From Mycobacteriales bacterium (GTDB taxonomy: Bacteria > Actinomycetota > Actinomycetes > Mycobacteriales > SCTD01), in the NCBI GenBank assembly GCA_030447385.1, contig JAUJOY010000008.1:1-64000 (forward strand): a DNA stretch of 64,000 nt, written 5' to 3'. Made by a program: the position numbers and the translations under genes. The notes beneath the pieces are model-generated. The model was not told where the DNA came from. It ran no database searches and worked only from the letters and a program-made list of their open reading frames with translations. The number at the start of each line of letters is the position of its first letter. Position 1 is the stretch's first letter. Below are positions 16,748-25,994 of this stretch, in pieces.

Positions 16748-16889
16748 GTGGTGCTCCTTCCCCGTCGGGGCCGACCATCCGCTTACGTCCTGCAGGCTCA
16801 ACGACCTCGCATCCTAAGCGTGACGATGCATCACGGGACGTCACAAGTTGGCGACGTTTTGCCCTGTTGCCGCCCATCGCGTCCGTCCT

Positions 16890-17969
16890 TCACCCCGTAC
16901 GCCTCCGCCGCGCCACTTCGGCGAGGGTGACCGCGGCGGCGACGCCGGCGTTGAGCGACTCGCTGGTCTCCCTCATCGGGATGAACACCGTGAGGTCGCA
17001 CGTCTGCGCAACGAGCCGACCCAGACCCTCACCCTCGGACCCGACGACGACGACCAGCGGCTCGGTCGCGAGCTCGAGGTCGTCCAGCGCGACCTGGCCG
17101 TCAGCGGCCAGCCCCACGGCGAACAGGCCGTGCTCGCGGTAGCCCTTCAGGGTGCGGCTGAGGTTGGTGCAGCGGGCCACCGGAAGGCGCGCGGCTGCTC
17201 CGGCCGAGCTGCGCCACGCGGCGGCGGTCATCCCCGCAGCCCGGCGCTCCGGCACGAGCACGCCCTGCGCCCCGAACGCCGCGGCGGAGCGCACGATCGC
17301 GCCGAGGTTGCGGGGGTCGGTGACCCCGTCCAGCGCCACGAGCAGCGGAGCGGGAGCCGCCAGGGCACGCTGGAGCAGGTCGTCGGGGTGCAGGTAGGTG
17401 TAGGGCGGCACCTGGAGCGCCAGCCCCTGGTGCAGGGCCCGGTCGGTCATGCGGTCCATCTCGCCCCGGCTGATCTCCATCAGGGGCATGCCGGTCCTGC
17501 CGGCGAGTGCGACCGCCTCCTTCACCCGCTCGTCGGCCTCGACGCCCAGGGCGACGTAGAGCGCGGTGCCGGGCACCTTGGCGCGCAGTGCCTCGACCAC
17601 CGGGTTGCGCCCGACCACCGTCTCGGGCGCGTCGGGGCCGGACCGGCGCGGCCCCCGCGGCCCGGCCGCCCGATCCACCGGAGAGGCCGAGGACCCAGGG
17701 TTGGCGCCCGTGCGTCCGCCGGTGCCCGGAGGACGTCGCGCGTCGCCGGCTGCGCCGCTCTGCGCACGCCGGGAGGCCGCGGCAGCCTTGCGCGCGGCGG
17801 GGTGCTTGGGGCGCTGCTCGGCCGGCGGGGTCGGCCCGCGGCCTTCGAGCTTCTTGCGCCCCTGGCCGCCCGAGCCGACGGCGGCGCCCTTGCGGTGCGA
17901 GCCGGCCTTGCCCGCTCGGCCCCCCTGACCGCCCTTGGCGACGCCCCCAGCCCGCGGCTTGCCGGTCAG
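16890..17969 (-). CDS. rlmB: 23S rRNA (guanosine(2251)-2'-O)-methyltransferase RlmB
   Basis: A SpoU-family knotted methyltransferase that 2'-O-methylates a guanosine in the 23S rRNA peptidyl-transferase region. Motifs are [49 protein letters not shown] and [18 protein letters not shown]. The conserved catalytic part begins near GTG 17678, but the frame stays protein-like for 97 more codons upstream. That stretch is rich in Gly, Lys and Arg ([20 protein letters not shown]), as in actinobacterial RlmB tails. The only sensible start is CTG at 17969, with GGAGG 5 bases upstream and a CTGA overlap with the cysS stop; a miscalled ATGA is possible. RlmB is linked to cysS in many actinobacteria. Confidence 0.9.
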   Translation of the reverse strand: MTGKPRAGGVAKGGQGGRAGKAGSHRKGAAVGSGGQGRKKLEGRGPTPPAEQRPKHPAARKAAAASRRAQSGAAGDARRPPGTGGRTGANPGSSASPVDRAAGPRGPRRSGPDAPETVVGRNPVVEALRAKVPGTALYVALGVEADERVKEAVALAGRTGMPLMEISRGEMDRMTDRALHQGLALQVPPYTYLHPDDLLQRALAAPAPLLVALDGVTDPRNLGAIVRSAAAFGAQGVLVPERRAAGMTAAAWRSSAGAAARLPVARCTNLSRTLKGYREHGLFAVGLAADGQVALDDLELATEPLVVVVGSEGEGLGRLVAQTCDLTVFIPMRETSESLNAGVAAAVTLAEVARRRRTG

Positions 17970-19387
17970 GACAACCTCCAGCGCACGCCGGGCTTGTCAC
18001 CCACCACGGTGTCCTCCAGGACGATGCCGGCTGCCGCCAGGGAGTCGCGCACCGCATCGGCCCGTGCCCAGTCCCTCCGCTCCCTCGCCTCCGCGCGCGC
18101 GGCGACCGCGATGTCGACCAGCGCGTTCACGACGGGCAGGAGCTCGCCGCCTCCAGAGGAGGGCCACTGCTCGACCGGGTCCAGCGCCAGGACCGCCAGC
18201 ATCCGGCGTACGACCGACAGCGTCGCGGCCAGCGCGGGCAGCTCTCCGCCGGCCAGGAGGGCGTTGCCGGCGCGTACGCCGGAGTGGATCGTCGCGAGGG
18301 CCTGCGGCACGCCGAGGTCGTCGTCGAGGGCCTGCGCGAACTCCTGCCAGGAAGCCTTGGACAGCGACTCGTCGACCGGCACCCCGCCGACCGCGGCGCC
18401 GGCGTGCCGCACGAAGGTCTCGATCCGGCCGTACGCCGCGGCGCCCTCCGCGAGCGCCTGCGCCGACCACTCCAGCGAGGAGCGGTAGTGCCCGGCACCG
18501 AGCACGTAGCGCAGGACCTGCGGGCGCACGTCGGCGAGCACCGCCTCGACGGTGGTGTCGTTGCCGAGGCTCTTGCTCATCTTCTCGCCGCTGGGGCCGG
18601 TGACCATCCCGTGGTGCAGCCAGTGCTGGGCGAAGCCGTGACCGGCGGCGCGGGACTGCGCGACCTCGTTCTCGTGGTGCGGGAACACCAGGTCGAGCCC
18701 GCCGGCGTGCAGGTCGAAGCTGGAGCCGAGGTGGTCCACCGCCATCGCGGAGCACTCGATGTGCCAGCCCGGCCGGCCGGGACCCCACTGCGACTGCCAG
18801 GACGGCTCGCCGGGCTTGGCCGACTTCCACAGCGCGAAGTCGAGCGGGTCGCGCTTGGCGCCGGAGTGGCCGTGCGCGACCGTCTTCTCCGACGCCCGCA
18901 GCGAGTCCAGGTTCTGGCCGGACAGCGCGCCGTAGCCGCCCACGGTCCGCACCGCCAGGTAGACGTCACCGCGGCTGACGTAGGCGGAGCCGCGCGAGAG
19001 GATCTGCTCGATGAGCGTCCGGATGCTCAGGATGCTCGCGGTGACCCGCGGCTCGGCCGTGGGCGGGAGGACCTGCACGGCGTCGTAGGCGGCGGAGAAG
19101 GCACGTGTCATCCGCGTCGCCAGCGCCCACCACGGCTCGTCGTTGTGGGCGGCCTCGTGCACGATCTTGTCGTCGATGTCGGTGACGTTGCGGACGAACG
19201 TGATGCTTCGCCCCCCGGCGAGCAGCCACCGGTGGAGCACGTCGAGCACGATCGCGCTGCGCAGGTGGCCGACGTGCGGCGGCGCCTGCACCGTCGGGCC
19301 GCACACGTAGATGCCGACGTGTCCGGGCCGCAGCAGGGTGAGCGGCCGCACCGAGCGCGTCGCGGTGTCGTACAGGCGCAGGCTCAC
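17966..19387 (-). CDS. cysS: Cysteine--tRNA ligase
   Basis: Class I aminoacyl-tRNA synthetase of 473 residues charging tRNA-Cys. The HIGH-type signature is [10 protein letters not shown] near residues 37-46, preceded by the zinc-site Cys in YVCGPTVQ. Other zinc ligands appear in [10 protein letters not shown] and the [10 protein letters not shown] segment. KMSKS is exact in [10 protein letters not shown] near residue 272. Length and order match bacterial CysS (about 460-480). The ATG at 19387 follows ispF by 45 bases, and the gene ends in a 4-base overlap with rlmB. ispD-ispF-cysS-rlmB is a conserved actinobacterial cluster. Confidence 0.97.
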   Translation of the reverse strand: MSLRLYDTATRSVRPLTLLRPGHVGIYVCGPTVQAPPHVGHLRSAIVLDVLHRWLLAGGRSITFVRNVTDIDDKIVHEAAHNDEPWWALATRMTRAFSAAYDAVQVLPPTAEPRVTASILSIRTLIEQILSRGSAYVSRGDVYLAVRTVGGYGALSGQNLDSLRASEKTVAHGHSGAKRDPLDFALWKSAKPGEPSWQSQWGPGRPGWHIECSAMAVDHLGSSFDLHAGGLDLVFPHHENEVAQSRAAGHGFAQHWLHHGMVTGPSGEKMSKSLGNDTTVEAVLADVRPQVLRYVLGAGHYRSSLEWSAQALAEGAAAYGRIETFVRHAGAAVGGVPVDESLSKASWQEFAQALDDDLGVPQALATIHSGVRAGNALLAGGELPALAATLSVVRRMLAVLALDPVEQWPSSGGGELLPVVNALVDIAVAARAEARERRDWARADAVRDSLAAAGIVLEDTVVGDKPGVRWRLS

Positions 19388-19432
19388 TGGAGGAAGGATA
19401 GTGCCGCGGGCGGCACCTTCTGCTCCCCGAGC

Positions 19433-19912
19433 TCAGCTCCGGACGACCAGGGCGGTGGCCACCGCCGCCAGCCCTTCACCGCGACCGGTGAGCCCGAGTC
19501 CGTCCGTGGTGGTCGCCGACAGGCTCACCGGCGCGCCCAGCACCTCCGAGAGCGCGCTCTCCGCATCGGCGCGGCGCGGACCGAGTCGCGGCGCGTTGCC
19601 GACGAGCGAGATGGCGACGTTGCCGATCGTGAAGCCGGCAGCCTCGAGCAGCCGGCGCGTCTCGGCCAGCAAGGTGGTCCCGGAGGCGTCCTTCCACCGG
19701 GGCTCCGCCGTCCCGAAGGTGCTGCCCAGGTCGCCGAGCCCGGAGGCCGAGAGCAGGGCGTCGCAGGCGGCATGCGCGGCGACGTCCCCGTCGGAGTGAC
19801 CGGCGAGCCCGTCGACCCCCTCCCACAGCAGGCCGGCCACCCAGCAGGGGCGAGCCGGTTCGAAGGGGTGCACGTCGGTCCCGATCCCGACGCGGGGCAG
19901 CTCAGCGGCCAT
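19433..19912 (-). CDS. ispF: 2-C-methyl-D-erythritol 2,4-cyclodiphosphate synthase
   Basis: A 159-residue enzyme of the MEP isoprenoid pathway. It cyclises CDP-ME 2-phosphate to MEcPP and works as a trimer with Zn2+ and Mg2+. Signature pieces are [12 protein letters not shown], the metal-site [27 protein letters not shown] and the C-terminal [23 protein letters not shown] 19912 lies inside the end of ispD (11-base overlap), so the two MEP genes are coupled. The much longer open frame upstream in this phase is an ispD shadow. Product flux here would supply isoprenoids, including substrates for the nearby UbiA-like prenyltransferase. Confidence 0.97.
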   Translation of the reverse strand: MAAELPRVGIGTDVHPFEPARPCWVAGLLWEGVDGLAGHSDGDVAAHAACDALLSASGLGDLGSTFGTAEPRWKDASGTTLLAETRRLLEAAGFTIGNVAISLVGNAPRLGPRRADAESALSEVLGAPVSLSATTTDGLGLTGRGEGLAAVATALVVRS

Positions 19913-20603
19913 GACGGCCCTCGAGCGGGACGCGCAGGGCCAGCACAGCCTCGGCGAGGACCAGGTCCAGCGGGCGGGTGATCTTGAACGCCTCGTCGTC
20001 CCCCGGGACGGTGCGGACCACCTCGCCGAGGGCCTCGACCAGCCAGGCGTCGTCGGTGGCCCCGCTGCAGGAGGCCGCATGCGCCCGCTCGAGCACCTCG
20101 CGGCGGAACCCCTGCGGCGTCTGGACCGCCCGCAGCACCGCGCGGTCGAGAGTCCCGACCACCCGGGTGCCGTCGACCTGCTTGACCGTGTCGCTCACCG
20201 GCAGCACCGGCACGACCCCCGCCGCCCCGGCGTGCAGCGCCTCGACCACCGCCTCGACGACGGACGGCGGCACGAGGCACCGGGCGGCGTCGTGCACCAG
20301 GACGAGGTCCACCTCCTCCGGCAGCGCGGCCAGGGCGAGGCGCACCGAGTCCTGTCGCTGCGGGCCGCCCGCCACGACGAGCACGTCGTACGCCGCGAGC
20401 AGCCGCGACACGTCCTCGACGTCCGGCGCGGGTGCGGCCACCACGAGCGTGCCGATCTGGGAGCAGGCGCGCAGCCCGCGTACGGCATGGACCAGCAGCG
20501 GCTCGCCCGCGAGGCCGCGCAGCGCCTTGGGTGCACCCGGGCCCAGCCGCACGCCGAGCCCGGCAGCGGGGACGACGGCGCCGACGACGGAGGCGCCCGT
20601 CAA
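19902..20603 (-). CDS. ispD: 2-C-methyl-D-erythritol 4-phosphate cytidylyltransferase
   Basis: A 233-residue nucleotidyltransferase making CDP-methylerythritol in the MEP pathway. The opening [20 protein letters not shown] is the CTP-binding loop. Later motifs are [31 protein letters not shown], the [15 protein letters not shown] signature and [11 protein letters not shown]. The TTG start at 20603 is chosen because it overlaps the PIN-protein stop by four bases (TTGA) and yields the family N-terminus. Longer upstream reading is antisense-like. It is followed by ispF with an 11-base overlap. Confidence 0.95.
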   Translation of the reverse strand: MTGASVVGAVVPAAGLGVRLGPGAPKALRGLAGEPLLVHAVRGLRACSQIGTLVVAAPAPDVEDVSRLLAAYDVLVVAGGPQRQDSVRLALAALPEEVDLVLVHDAARCLVPPSVVEAVVEALHAGAAGVVPVLPVSDTVKQVDGTRVVGTLDRAVLRAVQTPQGFRREVLERAHAASCSGATDDAWLVEALGEVVRTVPGDDEAFKITRPLDLVLAEAVLALRVPLEGRHGR

Positions 20604-21922
20604 CGCCGGCGGTGCGCGGGCATGACCGCCGGGGTCGGTCGATCCGGGCCAGGGGGAGGGCCGGCCGGCGGTTCGAGGGGAGGCGGAACGAGGGTGGGCG
20701 ACCCGGAGGGCGGAGCGGACGGCGCCGCGGAGAAGGCCCCGGCACGGCGCGGTCGTGCCGGTGCGGCCTCGACGGGGTCGTCCGCGGGGCGGCCGAAGAT
20801 CATCCGCCCGTTCGCAGTGGTGAGCACGCTGGTGACCCGGACCTCGATCTCGTCGCCCAGCCGGTTGCGGCTGCGCTCGACCACCACCATGGAGCCGTCG
20901 TCGAGGTAGCCCACGCACTGCCCCGGCTCCCGGCCCGGCTTGAGCAGCAGCACGGTCACGTCCTCCCCGGCGGCCACTGACGGGCGCATGGCGAGGGAGA
21001 GCGCGTGCAGGTTGAGCACAGAGACGCCGGCGAGGGAAGCGGCCTTCGCGAGGTTGGTGTCGAGAGTCAGCAGCGCGGCACGGCGGTCGAGGCAGATGCG
21101 GACGAGCTTGGCATCGACCTCGGACACGCCCGGCACGTCGAGGTCAAGAACCGCGACGTCCACGCCGCTCTCGCGCTGCAGCGCCTCCAGGACCTCGAGC
21201 CCGCGCCGGCCCCGCGCGCGGCGCAGGTCGTCCCCGGCGTCCGCGAGGCCCTGCAGCTCGGCCAGCACCGGGGTGGGGACCAGCAGGTCGCCGTGCAGGA
21301 AGCCCGCCCGCACCACGTCGAGGACCCGGCCGTCGACGGCCACCGAGGTGTCGAGCACCTGGGGAAGGGCGGCGGCGGCCAGCGCACGTGGCGCGCGGCC
21401 GGCCCGCTCCCCGAACATCGCGAGCACCCCCTCGCGCTTGCTCACCGCCACCTGCGACCCGACGTAGCCGAGCACGACCACGACGAAGCCGAACAGCGGG
21501 AAGGCGAGGTAGGCCTGGGGGAGGAAGAACACCGGCCAGGCGACGCCGGCCCCCAGCATCACGCCGCCGATCAGGCCCACGCCGCCGGCCACCAGGGAGT
21601 CGGCGGAGACGTCGTGCAGCCGGGTGCGGGTGAGCTCGGCCGCGCTGGCCGTGCGCCGGCCGAGCACGCCCCCGAGGACGTAGCCGAGGCCGGAGCCCAG
21701 GACCAGCCCGAGCGCGGTGCCGTTGAGCGCGCCGAGCACGGCCCGGTCGCCACCGAGGGAGGCCCCGGTGGAGTAGCCGGCACCGGCGAAGAACACGACG
21801 ACGAGCAGGCGGAGGATCTCGATCACGGCGTACGGCGTGCGCGGCGGGCGGCGGCGGGACGTGACGGCGGCGCCGGACCGGACCTGCCCGAGGGGGCCGC
21901 TTCCGCCCGCGCCAACGCTCAT
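20600..21922 (-). CDS. PIN/TRAM domain membrane protein (YacL-like)
   Basis: A 440-residue protein. After a short leader it has four hydrophobic segments (residues about 30-165, for instance AVIEILRLLVVVFFAGAGYS). A PIN nuclease domain begins at LPQVLDTSVAVDGRVLDVVRAG, with acidic residues in LDTSVAVDGR and LLTLDTNLAKAA. A TRAM domain follows (LLLKPGREPGQCVGYLDDGS then MVVVERSRNRLGDEIEVRVT). The tail is Pro-rich. YacL-type proteins are conserved next to carD and ispD; they are predicted membrane-tethered RNases of unknown target. ATG 21922 is used; the upstream extension is antisense to non-coding sequence. Confidence 0.92.
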   Translation of the reverse strand: MSVGAGGSGPLGQVRSGAAVTSRRRPPRTPYAVIEILRLLVVVFFAGAGYSTGASLGGDRAVLGALNGTALGLVLGSGLGYVLGGVLGRRTASAAELTRTRLHDVSADSLVAGGVGLIGGVMLGAGVAWPVFFLPQAYLAFPLFGFVVVVLGYVGSQVAVSKREGVLAMFGERAGRAPRALAAAALPQVLDTSVAVDGRVLDVVRAGFLHGDLLVPTPVLAELQGLADAGDDLRRARGRRGLEVLEALQRESGVDVAVLDLDVPGVSEVDAKLVRICLDRRAALLTLDTNLAKAASLAGVSVLNLHALSLAMRPSVAAGEDVTVLLLKPGREPGQCVGYLDDGSMVVVERSRNRLGDEIEVRVTSVLTTANGRMIFGRPADDPVEAAPARPRRAGAFSAAPSAPPSGSPTLVPPPLEPPAGPPPGPDRPTPAVMPAHRRR

Positions 21923-21963
21923 AAGCCCTGTCTTCGGCAGGACTGCGCTGGAGCAGGAGCCCT

Positions 21964-22446
21964 CTAGGACGCGAGGACCTCGTCGAGCATCGTCTCGGCC
22001 TTGTCCTCGTTGGTGCCCTCGGCCAGCGCGAGCTCGCTCACGAGGATCTGCCGCGCCTTGGAGAGCATCCGCTTCTCGCCCGCGGACAGCCCGCGCTCGC
22101 GGTCGCGGCGCCACAGGTCGCGCACGACCTCACCCACCTTGTTGATGTCGCCCGAGGCGAGCTTCTCCAGGTTGGCCTTGTAGCGGCGCGACCAGTTGGT
22201 CGGCTCCTCGACGGCCGGCGCGCGCAGCACCTCGAACACCTTGTCGAGCCCGGCCTGGCCGACCACGTCACGAACACCGACGATCTCGGCGTTGTCGGCC
22301 GGGACGCGGACGGTCAGGTCGCCCTGCGCCACCTTGAGGACGAGGTAGATGCGGTCCTCACCAGCAATCGTGCGGGTCTCGATCGCCTCGATGAGCGCGG
22401 CCCCATGATGGGGGTAGACGACAGTCTCGCCAACTGCGAACGTCAT
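21964..22446 (-). CDS. carD: CarD family transcription regulator
   Basis: A 160-residue RNA polymerase-binding protein that stabilises open promoter complexes, especially at rRNA promoters in mycobacteria. The N-terminal Tudor-like RNAP-interaction domain reads [21 protein letters not shown] with [16 protein letters not shown]. The helical DNA-binding part holds [19 protein letters not shown], the conserved Trp in WSRRYK, and [20 protein letters not shown]. Length and order are typical. ATG 22446 has a purine-rich GAGAGGGG leader about 10 bases upstream. Neighbours PIN/TRAM, ispD and ispF are the usual actinobacterial context. Confidence 0.96.
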   Translation of the reverse strand: MTFAVGETVVYPHHGAALIEAIETRTIAGEDRIYLVLKVAQGDLTVRVPADNAEIVGVRDVVGQAGLDKVFEVLRAPAVEEPTNWSRRYKANLEKLASGDINKVGEVVRDLWRRDRERGLSAGEKRMLSKARQILVSELALAEGTNEDKAETMLDEVLAS

Positions 22447-22569
22447 GAGTGTGTGGCCCCTCTCGCCGCTGCCACGGTAGCACGGGGCCACGACAGCCCT
22501 GGCGGCATCGTCGCAGGTCAGAAGGCATGCCGCCGCTTGACAGACGCGGTTTCGGGTGCTGCAGCGCCC

Positions 22570-23658
22570 TCAGTCGGTGCGGCGCAGCAGGGCCGCGTAC
22601 AGCGTCAGACCAGGTCCGAAGGCCAGGGCGACGACCGTCCCGCCCGGCGGCACCACCACGCGTTCGAGGACCAGGAGCACCGTCGCGCTCGAGCAGTTGC
22701 CCACCTCGCGGAGCACGTCGTAGGACGGCGCCAGGAGCTCCTCGGGCAGGTCGAGCGCCTCCCCGACCACCTCGACGATCCTGCGGCCCCCCGGATGGAC
22801 CGCCCAGCCGTCGACGTCCGCGACCGTTCTCCGGTGCCGCACGAGCAGGTCCTCGACCGCCGGTCCTACACACCTCGCCAGCACGTCGGGCACCGAGGCC
22901 GACAGGCCCATCCGGAAGCCCGCGTCGGTGACGGCCCAGGTCATGTGGTCCGCGGTGTGCGCGAAGGTGCGCGCGAGGACGTCCACCACCTCGAGCCCGG
23001 ACGGGGGCGAGGCCGGGCCGGTCGGCTCCAGCACCACGGCCGCCGCGGCGTCCCCGAACAGCGCGTGCGCGACCATCTGCTGGAGGTCCTCCGCCGTCGG
23101 CTCCCCACCCAGAGCGGACGGGGTCGCGGGCTGCACGTGCAGGCTGGGCAGCTCCAGGCACAGCAGCACGGCGGGCCGGCCTCGCGCGGACACGAAGTCG
23201 GCCGCAGCGCCCATACCGGGCAGGGCGGCGTAACAGCCCATGTGGCCGATGTGCAGCCGCTGGACCGAGTCCGCCATCCCGAGGTCGCGGGCGAGCAGGA
23301 TGTCGAGCCCAGGGGTGACGTAGCCGGTGCAGGAGGCCACCGTGAACAGCCCGACGTCGCTCGCGGCGAGGCCTGCGTCGGCGAGCGCGCCCGCCACCGC
23401 CTCCTTGCCGAGCGGCACCGCCTCGGCGAGGAAGCGCTGCATGCGGGCGGCGGTGCCCCACTGCGAGAGGTCCTCCGCGGTGGGGTCCACGGCGCCGCGG
23501 CGGGTCGTGATGCCCGCGGTCTGCCAGACCTTGCGGGCGACGGGCGCGTCGGCGTAGTGGTCGCGGAAGTAGCCGTCCCACAGGTGCTGCTGGTCCATCG
23601 GGGCGGGCAGGGCGTGCGCGGCACCGGTGAGCTGCGCCCGCGGAAGACGGACGGTCAT
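22570..23658 (-). CDS. Type III polyketide synthase (chalcone synthase-like)
   Basis: A 362-residue type III PKS, a homodimeric ketosynthase that extends an acyl-CoA with malonyl-CoA and cyclises the chain. The catalytic triad is visible: Cys142 in GHMGCYAALPGMG, His in AVHPGGRRIVEVV and Asn in REVGNCSSATVLL. The end ALAFGPGLTLYAALLRR matches the conserved GPG loop. Products of such enzymes in actinobacteria are alkylresorcinols, alkylpyrones or naphthalenes; which one cannot be read. The ATG overlaps the stop of the UbiG-like methyltransferase (ATGA), and a UbiA-like gene diverges 39 bases beyond it, suggesting a tailoring pathway. Confidence 0.95.
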   Translation of the reverse strand: MTVRLPRAQLTGAAHALPAPMDQQHLWDGYFRDHYADAPVARKVWQTAGITTRRGAVDPTAEDLSQWGTAARMQRFLAEAVPLGKEAVAGALADAGLAASDVGLFTVASCTGYVTPGLDILLARDLGMADSVQRLHIGHMGCYAALPGMGAAADFVSARGRPAVLLCLELPSLHVQPATPSALGGEPTAEDLQQMVAHALFGDAAAAVVLEPTGPASPPSGLEVVDVLARTFAHTADHMTWAVTDAGFRMGLSASVPDVLARCVGPAVEDLLVRHRRTVADVDGWAVHPGGRRIVEVVGEALDLPEELLAPSYDVLREVGNCSSATVLLVLERVVVPPGGTVVALAFGPGLTLYAALLRRTD

Positions 23659-24410
23659 GGCACAGGCGGAGAGCTCGGAGCAGGCGGGGTCATGGCGCCG
23701 TCCTTGGTCTTGCGACCGACAGCCTGGAACAGGCCGGCGGTCGAGCGGGTGGGGAGCATCCGGACGGCCTGTCTCCTGCCCGCGAGCCACGCGAGGTAGT
23801 CGAGTGCGCTTGGTCTCAGACCCGACAGGGACAGCCCTACGCCGCCGCGCTGCGCGGCCGCCACCAGGGCCTCGCGCTCCACGAACAGAGCCGGGTCGTG
23901 CAGTCGCGGGGGCGGCCCCGCCGGCACGCGCTCGCCGAGGGTCACGGAGGAGAACCGGCCCCACCAGGTCGCGGCGATGGTGTCGAGGACGAGCGTGCCG
24001 CCCGGCCGCAGGACCCGCACGGCCTCGTCGACCAGCCGCAGGGGCTCGGTCACGTGCTCGAGGACCTCCCCCGCCACGACGACGTCCGCCACCTCCTGGG
24101 CGAACGGCAGGTGCAGCACGTCGCCGCGGACCGGGACGACGCCGTGTCCCCGGGCGAGCCGCAGCGCCGGGTCGGACAGGTCGAGCCCGACGTGGCGGTA
24201 GCCGAGGGCGGCCACGTGCGGCGCCAGGACACCGCCCCCGCACGCGAGGTCCAGCAGCACCGCACCCTCGCGACCGGCGGGTGGTACGAGGCGCGCGCGG
24301 GCCGCAGCGATCCAGTGCAGCATCGCGAACGACCCCCGCGGGTCCCACCACTGGTCGGCGAGGTCGTCGTACTGCGCCGGGTCGTTGCGGGCGCGGATCG
24401 GCAGGGTCAC
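23655..24410 (-). CDS. UbiG-like SAM-dependent O-methyltransferase
   Basis: A 251-residue class I methyltransferase resembling UbiG, the enzyme that O-methylates catechol rings in ubiquinone synthesis. The N-terminus RARNDPAQYDDLADQWWDP is UbiG-like. The SAM motifs are VLLDLACGGGVLAPHVAALG, VADVVVAGEVLEHV and VLRPGGTLVLDTI. Since it overlaps the type III PKS gene by four bases, it most likely methylates that enzyme's phenolic product. GTG 24410 is the best family start; its ribosome site is weak. The open frame extends far upstream, antisense to the next genes, and is not coding there. Confidence 0.88.
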   Translation of the reverse strand: MTLPIRARNDPAQYDDLADQWWDPRGSFAMLHWIAAARARLVPPAGREGAVLLDLACGGGVLAPHVAALGYRHVGLDLSDPALRLARGHGVVPVRGDVLHLPFAQEVADVVVAGEVLEHVTEPLRLVDEAVRVLRPGGTLVLDTIAATWWGRFSSVTLGERVPAGPPPRLHDPALFVEREALVAAAQRGGVGLSLSGLRPSALDYLAWLAGRRQAVRMLPTRSTAGLFQAVGRKTKDGAMTPPAPSSPPVP

Positions 24411-24449
24411 CGCCTGAGACTGTCCCGGCAGAGACGGAACACTCCCCCG

Positions 24450-25274
24450 GTGCTCTCCGTGCCCGCGCTGGTGCAGGCCAGCCATCCCGAGCCGACGCTT
24501 GCCGTCACCGGGATCGTGACCGCACTGGCGGTGTCCACCGGGCTCGGTGCAGGAGCAGCCTGGGTGGCCGCTGCCGTGCTCACGGGCCAGCTGTCGGTGG
24601 GCTGGAGCAACGACTGGATCGACGCGGCCCGCGACGTCCGCAGCGGCCGTACGGACAAGCCGGTGGTGCGGGGCGAGGTGCCGGTGCCGGTCCTGCGGAC
24701 CGCGGCGCTGGTCGCCGCCGCGGCGTGCGTACCCCTCTCGCTGGCGATGGGGACCGCTCCGGGGCTGCTGCACCTGGCCGCGGTGGCGGGGGCGTGGGCC
24801 TACAACGTCCGGCTCAAGGGGACGGTCCTGTCCTTTCTGCCGTACGCGCTGGCCTTTGGCGCGGCACCGTCGACCATCACGCTGGGCCTCGACGGGCAGC
24901 CGCTCGCCCCGTGGTGGGCAACCGTCGCCGGTGTACTGCTCGGGGTCGGCGCCCACCTGTGCAACACCCTGCCGGACGTGGAGGACGACCTGGCCGAGGG
25001 GGTGAGGGGGCTGCCGCACCGCCTCGGCTCCCGGACGTCCGCTGCGCTGGCGGCGGCCCTGCTGCTGGGCGCCGCGCTGGTCCTGGCGTTCGGGCCCGGC
25101 CCGCCCGGACCCGGTCCGCTGGCGGCGGTGGGGGCCGCCACGCTGCTCCCCGCGGGTGGTCTCGTGCGCTCCCGCCGGCCGGGATCCCGAGCCGCCTTCC
25201 GCGCGTCGCTCCTCGTCGCCGCGCTCTGCGTCGCGCTGCTCGTCTCCCGCGGTGCCGTGCTCGCTCCGGGCTGA
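24450..25274 (+). CDS. UbiA-like prenyltransferase
   Basis: A polytopic membrane prenyltransferase of about 274 residues that attaches an isoprenoid diphosphate to an aromatic or other acceptor. The first Asp motif is WSNDWIDAARD (NDxxDxxxD), followed by RSGRTDKPVVRGEV. The second is NTLPDVEDDLAEG. Eight or nine hydrophobic segments are visible. The GTG at 24450 starts 39 bases from the divergent UbiG-like gene. With the type III PKS and methyltransferase it suggests prenylation of a PKS-derived ring. Homologues for menaquinone (MenA) usually sit elsewhere, so this may be a secondary-metabolite or archaeal-type lipid UbiA. Start uncertain by a few codons (GTG 24459 is an alternative). Confidence 0.88.
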   Translation: MLSVPALVQASHPEPTLAVTGIVTALAVSTGLGAGAAWVAAAVLTGQLSVGWSNDWIDAARDVRSGRTDKPVVRGEVPVPVLRTAALVAAAACVPLSLAMGTAPGLLHLAAVAGAWAYNVRLKGTVLSFLPYALAFGAAPSTITLGLDGQPLAPWWATVAGVLLGVGAHLCNTLPDVEDDLAEGVRGLPHRLGSRTSAALAAALLLGAALVLAFGPGPPGPGPLAAVGAATLLPAGGLVRSRRPGSRAAFRASLLVAALCVALLVSRGAVLAPG

Positions 25275-25286
25275 GACGATGGGCGT

Positions 25287-25994
25287 GTGCCCCACCTCCA
25301 CCCCCTGTCCCTGCTGCTGGGGGTGCTGCTGGCCGCCCTCTCCGGGTGCGCCACCGGGGGCGATGCGGCGCAGCGCCCTCCCGGTGCCGCGCCTGCGGCC
25401 TACCACGGGGTCCAGCCGGAGCCGGTGGCGGCGCGGCCGTCGTTCGTGCTGCGGGACACCGCCGGGGACGTGTACGACTTCGCGCAGAAGACGCGCGGGC
25501 GGCCGACGCTGCTGTACTTCGGCTACACCAGCTGCCCTGACGAGTGCCCCACGGCGATGGCCGACATCGCGGGCGCCCTGCGGGAGACGACGCCCGAGCT
25601 GCGGTCGAAGACCGTCGTGGTCTTCGTGACGACCGACCCGGCTCGTGACGACCCGCCGCTGCTGCGGCGCTGGCTGGACATGTTCTCGCCGGACTACGTC
25701 GGGCTCGTCGGCACGCAGGCAGAGGTGGACGCGGCGCAGCTCGCCGTGGGGGTGCGGCCGGCGGCCAGAGGCGGCGCCGTGGAGACGCTGCCCGGCCGGC
25801 CCGACGAGCACGAGCACCGGCCGGGGTCGGCCCCTCACCGCCACCTGGGCCCGCTTGGATACGGTGTTGCGCACGCCGACACGATCTTCGCCTTCGACGC
25901 CGACGACCGGCTGCCGGTCCTCTACCCCGGAGGCGTACGCCCCTCCGACATCGCCGCCGACCTTCCGCTTCTCGCTCAGGGAGACTCCCCGTGA
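25287..25994 (+). CDS. SCO1/SenC family copper-binding lipoprotein
   Basis: A 235-residue thioredoxin-fold protein for CuA-site assembly of cytochrome c oxidase or redox sensing. The signal peptide ends in the lipobox LSGC (around residue 20), so it should be membrane-anchored outside the cell. The copper site CxxxC is in YTSCPDECPTAMADI, and the third ligand His is in VAHADTIFAFDADD. A His-rich insert (DEHEHRPGSAPHRHLG) is unusual and may add metal binding. GTG 25287 starts 12 bases after the UbiA-like gene and the stop overlaps the next gene (GTGA), implying one transcript. Confidence 0.92.
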   Translation: MPHLHPLSLLLGVLLAALSGCATGGDAAQRPPGAAPAAYHGVQPEPVAARPSFVLRDTAGDVYDFAQKTRGRPTLLYFGYTSCPDECPTAMADIAGALRETTPELRSKTVVVFVTTDPARDDPPLLRRWLDMFSPDYVGLVGTQAEVDAAQLAVGVRPAARGGAVETLPGRPDEHEHRPGSAPHRHLGPLGYGVAHADTIFAFDADDRLPVLYPGGVRPSDIAADLPLLAQGDSP

